Shown here one piece after another: positions 48,205 through 56,764 of a stretch of 64,000 nt of DNA; within the stretch, counting starts at the first letter, position 1, and the number at the start of each line of letters is the position of its first letter. Origin of the DNA: Bordetella genomosp. 10 (GTDB lineage: Bacteria; Pseudomonadota; Gammaproteobacteria; Burkholderiales; Burkholderiaceae_B); assembly GCF_002261225.1 (NCBI RefSeq), contig NZ_NEVM01000001.1, positions 1,736,001 through 1,800,000 on the forward strand, read 5' to 3'. Under the pieces are notes generated by a model. That model made no database searches and was not told where the DNA came from. It was given only the letters and a program-made list of their open reading frames with translations. The translations under genes were made by a program, and so were the position numbers.

Positions 48205-49467
48205 ATGTCCACCTCCACGCCCACGCCCACGCCCGCCCGCGCCGCCTATGCGCCGCTGACCTCCCTCCCGCGCCGCCTGCGTCCGCTGCTGTGCCTGGAC
48301 GATTTCGAGGCGGCGGCGCGGCGCCATCTGCCGCGCCCCTTGTTCGGCTATATCGTGGGCGCGGCGGAGACCAACCGCTCCTATCGCGACAACCGGCTGC
48401 AATACGACGATTACCGCTTCCGCCCGCAGGTGATGGTCGACGTCAGCGGACGTAGCACCGGCGTGACCCTGTTCGGGCAGGATTACCGTTCGCCCTTCGG
48501 CATCGCGCCGGTCGGCATCAGCGCGATCTCCGCCTATCGCGGCGACATCGTGCTGGCCCAGGCCGCGCAGGCCGCCGGCGTGCCGGCCATCATGAGCGGC
48601 ACGTCCCTGATCCGCATGGAGGAGGTGCGCGAGGCGGCGCCCGCGACCTGGTTCCAGGCTTATCTGCCCGGCGACGCCTCGCGCATCGAGGGCCTGATCG
48701 CGCGCGTCGCGGCCGCCGGCTTCCAGACCCTGGTGCTGACCGTGGACCTGCCCGTGTGGGCGAACCGGGAGAACAACGTCCGCACCGGCTTTTCCATGCC
48801 CTTGCGGCCGAGCCTGCGCCTGGCCTGGGACGGCATGATCCGGCCGCGCTGGCTGCTGGGCACCTTCGCGCGCACCTTGCTGCGCCACGGCATGCCGCAT
48901 TTCGAGAACTCCTTCGCCACGCGCGGCGCGCCCATGCTGTCGCTGAGCGCCCTACGCGACACGACCGGGCGCGAACACCTGAACTGGGAACACGTCCGGG
49001 CCATCCGCAAGCAGTGGCGCGGCAATCTGGTGATCAAGGGCCTGCTGCACGAGGGCGACGCCTTGAAGGCGCTGGACTGCGGCGCCGACGGCATCATCGT
49101 TTCCAACCATGGCGGACGCCAGCTCGACGGCGCGGTGGCGCCCTTGCGCGCGCTGCCGGGCATCGTCGACGCGGTGGGCGGCCGCATGACGGTGATGATG
49201 GACGGCGGCGTGCGGCGCGGCGGCGACGTGCTCAAGGCCCTGGCGCTGGGCGCCGCCTGCGTGTTCGCGGGCCGTCCCTTCATGTACGCGGCGGCGGTGG
49301 GCGGCCGCGAGGGCGTGGATCACGCCCTGACGCTGCTGCACGAGGAAGTGTCGCGCAACCTGGCGATGCTGGGCCTGAACAGCATCGCCGAGCTGGGGCC
49401 GGACAGCCTGTTCCGGCAATGGCCGGCGATGGAAGGCGGCGCCGGCTCGGCGGGAAGCGGCGGCTGA
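48205..49467 (+). CDS. FMN-dependent alpha-hydroxyacid oxidase/dehydrogenase (second copy, LldD-like)
   Basis: This 420-residue flavoprotein is homologous to the enzyme at 42681-43877. The catalytic His is in SNHGGRQLDG near residue 305 and the FMN phosphate-binding loop is MDGGVRRGGDVLKALALGA near residue 332. The LLRHGMPHFEN insert is shared between the two. A Thr/Pro-rich N-terminus (STPTPTPAR) precedes the domain. It is divergent from a LysR, which suggests substrate induction. Lactate, mandelate or another 2-hydroxy acid could be used. Confidence 0.87.
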   Translation: MSTSTPTPTPARAAYAPLTSLPRRLRPLLCLDDFEAAARRHLPRPLFGYIVGAAETNRSYRDNRLQYDDYRFRPQVMVDVSGRSTGVTLFGQDYRSPFGIAPVGISAISAYRGDIVLAQAAQAAGVPAIMSGTSLIRMEEVREAAPATWFQAYLPGDASRIEGLIARVAAAGFQTLVLTVDLPVWANRENNVRTGFSMPLRPSLRLAWDGMIRPRWLLGTFARTLLRHGMPHFENSFATRGAPMLSLSALRDTTGREHLNWEHVRAIRKQWRGNLVIKGLLHEGDALKALDCGADGIIVSNHGGRQLDGAVAPLRALPGIVDAVGGRMTVMMDGGVRRGGDVLKALALGAACVFAGRPFMYAAAVGGREGVDHALTLLHEEVSRNLAMLGLNSIAELGPDSLFRQWPAMEGGAGSAGSGG

Positions 49468-49540
49468 CGTTGCCGGCGGGGCGGGGCGCGGCTATCCTCC
49501 TCGGATCGCCCGCGCCATGCGGGGCCAAGGAGGAGTCCGT

Positions 49541-50035
49541 ATGTCCAAGTCCCCGGTTCTGAAGAACTTTGTTTCGCTGAGCACCGCTACGCCGAGGCGT
49601 TCGATCCCGACGCGTTCTCCGGGGACGGACGCTCGTTCGCGGGGCGCGATCCGCCATGTCCTGGCCCTCGCGGCCTTGCTCGCCTGGGCGCCCGCGCACG
49701 CCGCGGAGCCGCCGGTCCAGGAACGCCTGCAAGGCTGCGCCGGGAAGAAGCAGGACATCGAGCGCGAGCTGCGCTATGCCCGGGAAAGCGGCAACAAGGC
49801 CCGCGTGCAGGGCCTGCAGGCGGCGCTGGCGGGCGCTGACCAGTGCACCGACGCCGGCTTGCGGCAGGAACGCGAGGGCAAGGTGCGCGACGCCCAGGCC
49901 AAGGTCAAGGAGCGCGAGGACGAGCTCGCCGAAAAGCAGGCCAAGGGCAAGAAGAAGGACATCGCCAAGGCGCAGCGCAAGCTCGACGAGGCGCGCGCCG
50001 ACCTCAGTGCCGCCCAGGCGGAACTCTATCGCTGA
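49541..50035 (+). CDS. DUF1090 family periplasmic protein (YqjC-like)
   Basis: This 164-residue protein has a long N-terminus, a hydrophobic signal segment (HVLALAALLAWAPAHA at about residues 39-54) and a charged helical domain with conserved cysteines (QGCAGKK, DQCTDAG) that matches DUF1090. The second half is very rich in Lys/Glu/Ala and should form a coiled coil. Function of the family is not established. A strong AGGAGGAG ribosome site precedes the start at 49541. A GC-rich hairpin follows the gene. Confidence 0.75.
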   Translation: MSKSPVLKNFVSLSTATPRRSIPTRSPGTDARSRGAIRHVLALAALLAWAPAHAAEPPVQERLQGCAGKKQDIERELRYARESGNKARVQGLQAALAGADQCTDAGLRQEREGKVRDAQAKVKEREDELAEKQAKGKKKDIAKAQRKLDEARADLSAAQAELYR

Positions 50036-50098
50036 CCCGCCGTCCGACCCTCTGGTCCCGCGCGCCGGCATGCGGCATGCGGGAGGCCGCAGCGCCGC

Positions 50099-50127
50099 GC
50101 CGGCGCCCTGGCGCGCCAGGCGCCGGC
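50099..50127 (+). terminator. Strong GC-rich hairpin downstream of the DUF1090 gene
   Basis: A 14-base-pair stem with one bulged C (GCCGGCGCC-C-TGGCG pairing with CGCCAGGCGCCGGC) lies 64 bases after the stop and before the receiver-domain gene. There is no clear T-run, so terminator function is a suggestion. Confidence 0.4.
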
Positions 50128-50256
50128 CTCCGGATGCCGGATGCCCGGGAACGATAGTTGCTGACGCCGCGCCTCGGCCGGGTCGTCCCGGGGTAGCGAT
50201 GGACGGCCGCCTGAGGCTAGCATTAGGGTCGCGCGCGGCGCGATGGAGTTGTTGAT

Positions 50257-50625
50257 ATGGCAAAGATTATGGTGGTCGATGATGAGGCCGCCCTCGCAAG
50301 AATCGTACGTGATGCCCTGGCCAACGCGGGGCATCGCGTCTATATGGAAACCGATGGGCTGGCGGCGCTGTCGCGCATGGTCGAGCTGAAACCGGATCTG
50401 GTGATTTCCGACGTCATGATGCCCGGCATGGGCGGCGCGTCCCTCCTGACCGCCATGCGGGACAATGCCTACCTGCAGGAAGTGCCTTGCATCGTCATGA
50501 GCGGCCTGCCCGAGGACTCCGTGTCGGTCGCCTGCGGCGACAACTATTCGGCCTTCCTGGCCAAGCCCTTCGACCTGGATGACCTGGTGACGGTCGTGGG
50601 CCGGACCTTGAACGGCCACGCTTGA
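50257..50625 (+). CDS. Stand-alone response-regulator receiver domain protein
   Basis: This 122-residue CheY-like protein is a single receiver domain. The acidic pocket is D8-D9 (VVDDEA), the phosphorylation site is Asp in ISDVMMPGM near residue 51, followed by the conserved Ser in VMSGLP and Lys in LAKPF near residue 106. No output domain or partner histidine kinase is encoded nearby, so it must act by protein contact or phosphotransfer. It is convergent with the ABC permease gene. Confidence 0.85.
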   Translation: MAKIMVVDDEAALARIVRDALANAGHRVYMETDGLAALSRMVELKPDLVISDVMMPGMGGASLLTAMRDNAYLQEVPCIVMSGLPEDSVSVACGDNYSAFLAKPFDLDDLVTVVGRTLNGHA

Positions 50626-50708
50626 ACCGGCGCTGTCGCCGAACCGGGCGAACCGCCGGCCCCGCGAATCCACGCTTGGCCACGCCTGGCCCCCCCGGCG
50701 CGGCCGCC

Positions 50709-52901
50709 TCAGGCCGCGCCGGCTTCCGCGCGCCGGGCGGCGCGCGACAACAGGGCGCAGACGCAGAAGTAGAACAGCGCCACGCTGGCATAGAGTTCGA
50801 CGTGGTAGGGCCGCCAGACGGTATCCGCGACCACGGCCTTGGCCGCGCCCAGCAGGTCGAAGACCCCGATGATGCCCACCAGCGAGGTGTCCTTGACGGC
50901 GCCGACGAAGACGCCCAATGCGGCCGGCGTGCCGATGCGGCGGGCTTGCGGCCAGACGACGTGCCAATAGGCGGACGCCGTCGTCATGCCGAGGGCGCGC
51001 GCGGCACTCAGTTGTCCCGCCGGCACCGCCTGCAGGGCGCCGCGCAGCACTTCGGCCAGCAGGCAGGCGGTGTGCAGCGCCAGGGCCGCCAGCGCCATCC
51101 AGAACTTGGCGATGCCGCCGTCGAAAAGCAGCGGCAGCACGAAGGACGCGAACAGCAGTTGCGCCGGCAGGGGCACGCCGCGCGCGGCTTCGATGACGAG
51201 CGCCGCCGGCCAGGCCAGGAGGGCGCGCCGCGCGCGCCGGGCCAGCGCCAGCAGCATGGCCAGCGGCAGGGCGAGCAGCAGCGCGGCGACGGCCAGCAGC
51301 AGGGTGGCCAGCAGGCCGTTCCAGCGCGGCACGGGCAAGGCATGGCCCCAGGGCCAGCCGGCCAGGGCGGACAGCGCGACGACTCCCGCCAGGCCGGCCG
51401 CATACAGCCGTGCCCGCCAGGGCCAGCCGCCGGCCAGCGCGCCGCTCCACACGCCGGCGGCCAGGGCGACGATGGCCACGGTGGCCGCGGGCCGGTCCGC
51501 CGCCGGCATCGTGCCGTAGACCAGCAAGGGGAAGTTCAGCCGCACGGCCGCCCAGCAGGCGCCGGCGCCATCGGCGGCGCAGGCGGTCGGATCCCGCCAT
51601 ATGGCGTCCAGCAGTCCCCAGGACGACAGGCGCCACGCCAGCCACCCCAATAGCCCCGACGTCAGCAGCGTCACGACGACGCGCGCGGGCGTGCCCCACA
51701 GCGCGGCGGCGGCCAGGCGGGAAGACGGTAGCCGGGCGCCCCAGCGCGGACCGTGGAAACTGCCGGCGTCCTGCCGGCTCAGGCGCCGGTTCCAGGCCGC
51801 CAGTCCGGCGCCGAGCGACATGGCGAGCGCCAGGTATATCCCCGTCGCCAGCGTCATGCCTTCGAGCGCCAGGCCCGTCTGCGTGATCGCGGTGTTGATC
51901 ACGGCCATGAGATCCTGGTAGCCGATGGCGATGGCCAGCGTGCTGTTCTTGATGACGGCCAGGCATTGGTTGGCGTAGGGCGGCAGGCCGGCGCGCGCGG
52001 CGTTGGGCAGGATGACGCGGCGCCACAGCCGGCCCGGCGTCAGGGCCAGCGCCTGGCCCGCCTCGACCAGGCCCAGCGGAACCGCGCGTACGGCGCCGCG
52101 CATGATGTCCGCGATGTACGCCGCATGGAAAACCGCCAGGCCCAGGATCAGCGCGGCGAACTCGACGCTGATCTGCCAGCCGCCGCGCAGGCCGAAGCCT
52201 TGCCTGCGGGGGAGGTCGAGCGTTGCCGCGGGGGCCTCCAACCATAGCCATGCGAGGAGGGCCAACGCCAGCGCCGCCAGTATCGACCAGCGCCGGGCGC
52301 CGGCCGCGCGCGCCGGCGCGCCGCCCGGCTTCCCGGTCCGTGGCTTCCCGGCGCCCGCGCTTCCGCGCCGCAGCGTCCAGGCGGCGCTCGCCCAGGCCGC
52401 CAGCGCCGCCGCATAAGGCCATGCGCCGTGCGGCGCGGGCAAGGCCAGGCCGCGATTGGACAGGAGCACGCCGGGCAGGGGCGTCCACGCATGGCGCACG
52501 TCGGGCAGGTTGAGCAGCAGGCCGTACCAGACGAACAACTGCAGCAGGACCGGCGTGTTGCGCAGGGGCTCGACCGCCAGGGCGCCGGCGCGCGCCAGCA
52601 GCGGGTGGCGCGACAGGCGCATCAGGCCCAGCACCCCGCCCAGCAAGGTCGCGCAAGGCAGGGCGATCGCCGCCACGGTCAGGGTGTTGACCAGGCCGGC
52701 GACGAGGGCCAGCCCGTAGGACTGCTCGGGCGCGACCGCGAACAGGCCTTCGGCCATGCGAAAGCCCGCGGCCTGTTCGAGGAAGCCGAAGCCGCCCCGC
52801 ACCCCGCGCGCCGTCTGCGCATGCTGCAGATACGCCAGCAGGAACGCCGCCAGGGCGGCCAGGAGCAGACCGCCGCCGGCGGCGCCGAGCAGGCGTCGCA
52901 C
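50709..52901 (-). CDS. Fused amino-acid ABC transporter permeases (AapQ/BztB + AapM/BztC-like)
   Basis: This 730-residue inner-membrane protein contains two polar amino-acid permease domains in one chain. The first (about 1-370) has the EAGQALALTP...RRVILPNAARAG coupling loop near residue 284; the second (about 385-730) has ARALGMTTASAYWHVVWPQARR near residue 637. In the general L-amino-acid (Aap/Bzt) transporters the two permeases are separate proteins. The frame runs without a stop or an evident internal start. The GTG at 52901 follows the binding-protein TAA by 2 bases. No ATP-binding subunit gene is next to it. Confidence 0.75.
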   Translation of the reverse strand: MRRLLGAAGGGLLLAALAAFLLAYLQHAQTARGVRGGFGFLEQAAGFRMAEGLFAVAPEQSYGLALVAGLVNTLTVAAIALPCATLLGGVLGLMRLSRHPLLARAGALAVEPLRNTPVLLQLFVWYGLLLNLPDVRHAWTPLPGVLLSNRGLALPAPHGAWPYAAALAAWASAAWTLRRGSAGAGKPRTGKPGGAPARAAGARRWSILAALALALLAWLWLEAPAATLDLPRRQGFGLRGGWQISVEFAALILGLAVFHAAYIADIMRGAVRAVPLGLVEAGQALALTPGRLWRRVILPNAARAGLPPYANQCLAVIKNSTLAIAIGYQDLMAVINTAITQTGLALEGMTLATGIYLALAMSLGAGLAAWNRRLSRQDAGSFHGPRWGARLPSSRLAAAALWGTPARVVVTLLTSGLLGWLAWRLSSWGLLDAIWRDPTACAADGAGACWAAVRLNFPLLVYGTMPAADRPAATVAIVALAAGVWSGALAGGWPWRARLYAAGLAGVVALSALAGWPWGHALPVPRWNGLLATLLLAVAALLLALPLAMLLALARRARRALLAWPAALVIEAARGVPLPAQLLFASFVLPLLFDGGIAKFWMALAALALHTACLLAEVLRGALQAVPAGQLSAARALGMTTASAYWHVVWPQARRIGTPAALGVFVGAVKDTSLVGIIGVFDLLGAAKAVVADTVWRPYHVELYASVALFYFCVCALLSRAARRAEAGAA

Positions 52902-52903
52902 GG

Positions 52904-53959
52904 TTACTGGAAGGGCGGCGAATACAGCAGGCCGCCTTGCGTCCACAGCGCGTTGAGGCCGCGCTCCAGCTTGAGCGGCGTGGCCGGCCCGAGATTGCGG
53001 TCCCAGATCTCGCCGTAGTTGCCGACGGCGCGGATGACGTCGCGCAGCCAGGTTTCGCGCAGGCCGAAGCTCTTGCCCACGCCGGGGTCCAGGCCCAGCA
53101 GGCGCCGCACCTGCGCATCCTGGCTCTTGTCCTGCTGGTCGACGTTGCGCGAGGTCACGCCCAGTTCTTCCGCCGCCACCAGGCCATTCACGGTCCAGCG
53201 CACGATGGCGATCCATTGCGGGTCGTCCTGGCGCACGAAAGGTCCCAGCGGCGACTTGTTGATGCGTTCCGGCAGGATGACGAAATCGTCGGGCTTGCCG
53301 GCGCGCGCCGCGCGGCTGGCCGCCAGGGTGGAGACGTCGGACAGGTACACGTCGCAGCGGCCGGCGTAGAAAGCCTGCTCCAGTTCGACCAGGTTCTCGA
53401 TGACCACGGGCCGATAGGCCAGCTTGTTCTTCCTGAAGTAGTCGACCAGGTTCTGTTCGTTGACCGTGCCCGGCTGCACGCACACCTGGGCGCCGTCCAG
53501 TTCCCTGGCGCTCTTCACGTTCAACCTGCGCGGCACGAGGAAACCCTGGCCGTCGTAGAAGACGATGCCGGCCGAGACGATGCCCAGCCCCGCGTCGCGG
53601 CCCGACGTGATGGTGGTATTGCGGTTGAGGACGTCGATCTCGCCCGATTGCAGCGCCGGAAAGCGCTGCTGCGAACTGAGCGGCACATAACGCACTTTCC
53701 CGGCGTCGCCGAGCACCGCCGCCGCGAGAGCGCGGCACAGGTCCGCGTCCAGGCCGGTCCACCGGCCCTGGCTGTCGGCGATGGACAGCCCCGCCGAGCC
53801 CTGGCTGACGCCGCACACCAGCTCGCCGCGCTTGGTAATGCGCTCGACCGTGGTCTCGGCCGAAGCGGCCTGCGCGACGGCCAGTTGCGCGGCCAGCGCC
53901 AGGGCGCCGGCCGCCAGAAATCGGAGCATCGGCTTGCGCCGCACGTTTGACAACGCCAT
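52904..53959 (-). CDS. General amino-acid ABC transporter substrate-binding protein (AapJ/BztA-like)
   Basis: This 351-residue periplasmic protein binds amino acids for the fused permease downstream. The signal peptide ends near ASAE (about residue 36) and the mature part starts TTVERITKRGELVCGVSQG, typical of AapJ/BztA. Conserved RNTTITSGRD and QPGTVNEQN segments occur. The start at 53959 has AAGGA about 7 bases upstream; a longer frame (to 54052) is unlikely. It is divergent from the class V aminotransferase gene, with an operator-like palindrome between them. No ATPase gene accompanies it. Confidence 0.88.
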   Translation of the reverse strand: MALSNVRRKPMLRFLAAGALALAAQLAVAQAASAETTVERITKRGELVCGVSQGSAGLSIADSQGRWTGLDADLCRALAAAVLGDAGKVRYVPLSSQQRFPALQSGEIDVLNRNTTITSGRDAGLGIVSAGIVFYDGQGFLVPRRLNVKSARELDGAQVCVQPGTVNEQNLVDYFRKNKLAYRPVVIENLVELEQAFYAGRCDVYLSDVSTLAASRAARAGKPDDFVILPERINKSPLGPFVRQDDPQWIAIVRWTVNGLVAAEELGVTSRNVDQQDKSQDAQVRRLLGLDPGVGKSFGLRETWLRDVIRAVGNYGEIWDRNLGPATPLKLERGLNALWTQGGLLYSPPFQ

Positions 53960-54030
53960 TTCTCGTCCTTGGTTTCGATTGCCGCGAGGGGCGAATTCTT
54001 GGCCATGCGGCGGCCGGCAACAACGACGGT

Positions 54031-54054
54031 GTTTGTATTTGCAAATGAACAAAC
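54031..54054. promoter_or_regulatory. Palindromic element GTTTGT-ATTTGCAAAT-GA-ACAAAC in the divergent promoter
   Basis: Outer arms GTTTGT (54031-54036) and ACAAAC (54049-54054) flank a perfect 10-base palindrome ATTTGCAAAT (54037-54046). It lies between the binding-protein and aminotransferase genes and is the only AT-rich stretch there. Confidence 0.5.
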
Positions 54055-54185
54055 AACATTTATGGCGCGACAGCCGCCGCGCCTAGAATCGATGCGCGTA
54101 CGCCGATGGCGGACGGCGGCGTGGCGCGCGGGCGCCATGCCTTCATGCGGCGTCGACGCCGGGCACAAAGAGAAGAGAGGCGGCG

Positions 54186-55322
54186 ATGAGTTGGCAGCAG
54201 GCGTTTCGCGAACACTTTCCCGTCCTGCGGGAAAAGACCTATGCCAATATCGCCTATACCAGTCCGGTGGCGCCGGTGGTGACGCGGGCCGTGGCGGATT
54301 TCCTGGACGGCATTACGCATGCGCGCAGCGATAAGCCGCAATGGCTGGCCGATGCCGATGCGTTGCGCGCGCGGCTGGCCCGCCTGATCGGCGGCGAGGG
54401 GCGCCGTCTGGCGTTTACCAAGAACACCACCGAGGGCATCAACATCGTCGCCCAGGGCTTGGACTGGGAGGCCGGCGACAACGTGGTGGTGGACGACCAG
54501 GAGCATCCGACCAATGCCTTGCCGTGGCTGAACCTGCGCCGCAAGGGCGTGGAGCTGCGGGTGGCGCGGGCGCGCGACCATTATTTCGACGTGGACGACC
54601 TTTGGGCCCGCGTCGATGCGCGCACCCGCCTGGTCGCCGTGTCCTGGGTGCAGTACAGCACCGGCCTGCGCGTGGATATCGCCGAACTCGGCCGCCGCTG
54701 CGCGGCGCGAGGCATCTGGCTGGTGGTGGACGGCATCCAGGCCGCGGGCCTGCTGCGCGCGCAGGCCGACGCCTGGCATGTGGACGCTTTCGCGGCCGGC
54801 GCACACAAGGGCTTGCTGGGTCCGCTGGGCGTGGGGCTGCTGCATGTCTCCCCGCGCCTGCTGGATGCGCTGGCGCCGGCGCATGTCGGCCCCAACGGCG
54901 TCACCACCCTGGACAAGGCCGGCGCGCGGTGGGAGATCGCCGTGGCCGACGCGGGCGATGCCCGGCGCCTGGAAACCGGCAACCTGAACTTCCCGGCCAT
55001 CGCCGGCTGGCGCGCGGCGGTGGACCTGATCGAGGCGGGCGATCCGGCGCGCATCGAACCCCATGTCCTGTCGCTGGCGGCGCAATTGGGCCATGGCCTG
55101 CGCGAGCTGGGGCTGGACGTGGTGTCGCCGCCTGCCGGTCCCGCTGCCAGCACCACGCAGGCGCTGCGCCTGCCGGATCCGCAAGCGGCGCTGGCGCGCC
55201 TGGCCCGGGCTGGTATCGTGGCGACGATCGTGGAGTATGGTTACCTGCGCCTGTCGGTGGGCGCCTACAACGACACGCGCGATATCGAGAATATCCTGCG
55301 CGCGGCGGCTTCCCTGCGCTGA
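54186..55322 (+). CDS. Class V aminotransferase family PLP enzyme (cysteine desulfurase/isopenicillin-N epimerase-like)
   Basis: This 378-residue PLP enzyme has the fold type I features of class V aminotransferases. The PLP Lys is in AGAHKGLLGPLG near residue 205, the pyridine-binding Asp in WLVVDGIQAAG near residue 183. TKNTTEGINIVAQGL near residue 79 binds the phosphate. A catalytic Cys as in cysteine desulfurases is not apparent, so epimerase, lyase or C-S lyase activity is also possible. It precedes a sulfhydrylase gene and lies beside an amino-acid transporter, suggesting sulfur amino-acid metabolism. Confidence 0.85.
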   Translation: MSWQQAFREHFPVLREKTYANIAYTSPVAPVVTRAVADFLDGITHARSDKPQWLADADALRARLARLIGGEGRRLAFTKNTTEGINIVAQGLDWEAGDNVVVDDQEHPTNALPWLNLRRKGVELRVARARDHYFDVDDLWARVDARTRLVAVSWVQYSTGLRVDIAELGRRCAARGIWLVVDGIQAAGLLRAQADAWHVDAFAAGAHKGLLGPLGVGLLHVSPRLLDALAPAHVGPNGVTTLDKAGARWEIAVADAGDARRLETGNLNFPAIAGWRAAVDLIEAGDPARIEPHVLSLAAQLGHGLRELGLDVVSPPAGPAASTTQALRLPDPQAALARLARAGIVATIVEYGYLRLSVGAYNDTRDIENILRAAASLR

Positions 55323-55370
55323 AGCGGGCGCGGCGCCGATTCGCATTTTCATTTTTTTGGAGACGACCCG

Positions 55371-56696
55371 ATGGCAGACCCCAAGACATCCACCCCGGAC
55401 ACGGCCGCTCCGGCCGCCCCCGACTGGAAATTCGAGACCCTGGCCGTGCACGGCGGCTATCGCCCCGATCCCACCACGCGCGCCGTGGCCGTGCCCATCT
55501 ACCAGACGGTGGCCTTCGCCTTCGACGACACGCAGCACGGGGCGGACCTGTTCGACCTCAAGGTGCCGGGCAATATCTACACGCGCATCATGAATCCCAC
55601 CCAGGACGTCCTGGAACAGCGCGTGGCCGCGCTGGAAGGCGGCATCGCCGCGTTGGCGCTGGCGTCCGGCCAGGCGGCCGTGACGTACGCCATCCTGACC
55701 CTGGCCGAGGCGGGCGACAACATCGTGTCGGCCAGCACGCTCTACGGCGGCACGTACAACCTGTTCGCGCACACGCTGCCGCAATACGGCATCCAGACCC
55801 GCTTCGCGGACCCGCGCGACGTCGCCTCCTTCGAACCGTTGATCGACGAACGCACCAAGGCGGTGTTCATCGAGTCGGTCGGCAATCCGCTGGGCAACGT
55901 CACGGACATCGGCGCGCTGGCGGCATTGGCGCATCGCCACGGCGTGCCCCTGATCGTGGACAACACGGTGGCGTCGCCCTATCTGCTGCGCCCCATCGAG
56001 CATGGCGCCGACATCGTGGTGCAGTCGCTGACCAAGTACCTGGGCGGCCATGGCACCAGCCTGGGAGGCGCCATCGTCGACAGCGGCAAGTTCCCGTGGG
56101 ACCGGCACAAGGCCCGCTTCAAGCGCCTGAACGAGCCGGACGTCAGCTACCACGGCGTGGTGTACACCGAAGCCTTCGGCCCGGCCGCCTACATCGGCCG
56201 GGCGCGCGTGGTGCCGCTGCGCAATACCGGCGCGGCGATCTCGCCCTTCAATGCGTTCCAGATCCTGCAAGGCATCGAGACGCTGGCATTGCGGGTGGAC
56301 CGCATCGTCGACAATGCCCAGAAGGCGGCGTCCTTCCTGCGCGGCCATCCCAAGGTCGAGTGGGTGAACTATGCCGGCTTCGAGGATCATCCGCAGCACG
56401 CGCTGGTGCAGAAGTACCTGGGCGGCCGCGCGCCGGGCCTGTTCACGTTCGGCATCAAGGGCGGCCGCGCCGCCGGCGCGGCGTTCCAGGATGCGCTGCG
56501 GCTGTTTACGCGCCTGGTGAACATCGGCGACGCCAAGTCGCTGGCCACGCATCCGGCCTCGACCACGCACCGCCAGCTCGATCCGGCCGAATTGGAAAAG
56601 GCCGGCGTGCGCGAGGAAACCGTGCGGCTGTCCATCGGCATCGAGCACATCGACGACCTGCTGGCCGACCTGGACCAGGCGCTGGCCAAGGTCTGA
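55371..56696 (+). CDS. metY: O-acetylhomoserine sulfhydrylase (aminocarboxypropyltransferase)
   Basis: This 441-residue PLP enzyme of the Cys/Met metabolism family makes homocysteine from O-acetylhomoserine and sulfide or methanethiol. The PLP Lys is in [15 protein letters not shown] near residue 222. [20 protein letters not shown] near residue 45, ALASGQAA and LYGGTYNLF are hallmarks of the MetY group, as is the length. It follows the class V aminotransferase by 48 bases and converges on the flavin monooxygenase gene. Confidence 0.9.
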   Translation: MADPKTSTPDTAAPAAPDWKFETLAVHGGYRPDPTTRAVAVPIYQTVAFAFDDTQHGADLFDLKVPGNIYTRIMNPTQDVLEQRVAALEGGIAALALASGQAAVTYAILTLAEAGDNIVSASTLYGGTYNLFAHTLPQYGIQTRFADPRDVASFEPLIDERTKAVFIESVGNPLGNVTDIGALAALAHRHGVPLIVDNTVASPYLLRPIEHGADIVVQSLTKYLGGHGTSLGGAIVDSGKFPWDRHKARFKRLNEPDVSYHGVVYTEAFGPAAYIGRARVVPLRNTGAAISPFNAFQILQGIETLALRVDRIVDNAQKAASFLRGHPKVEWVNYAGFEDHPQHALVQKYLGGRAPGLFTFGIKGGRAAGAAFQDALRLFTRLVNIGDAKSLATHPASTTHRQLDPAELEKAGVREETVRLSIGIEHIDDLLADLDQALAKV

Positions 56697-56764
56697 CGCC
56701 GGGACCCAGGGATCAATGAGCCCGGGAAACAAGGAGCCCGGGAAACAAGCGGCCTGCGTCCGCC

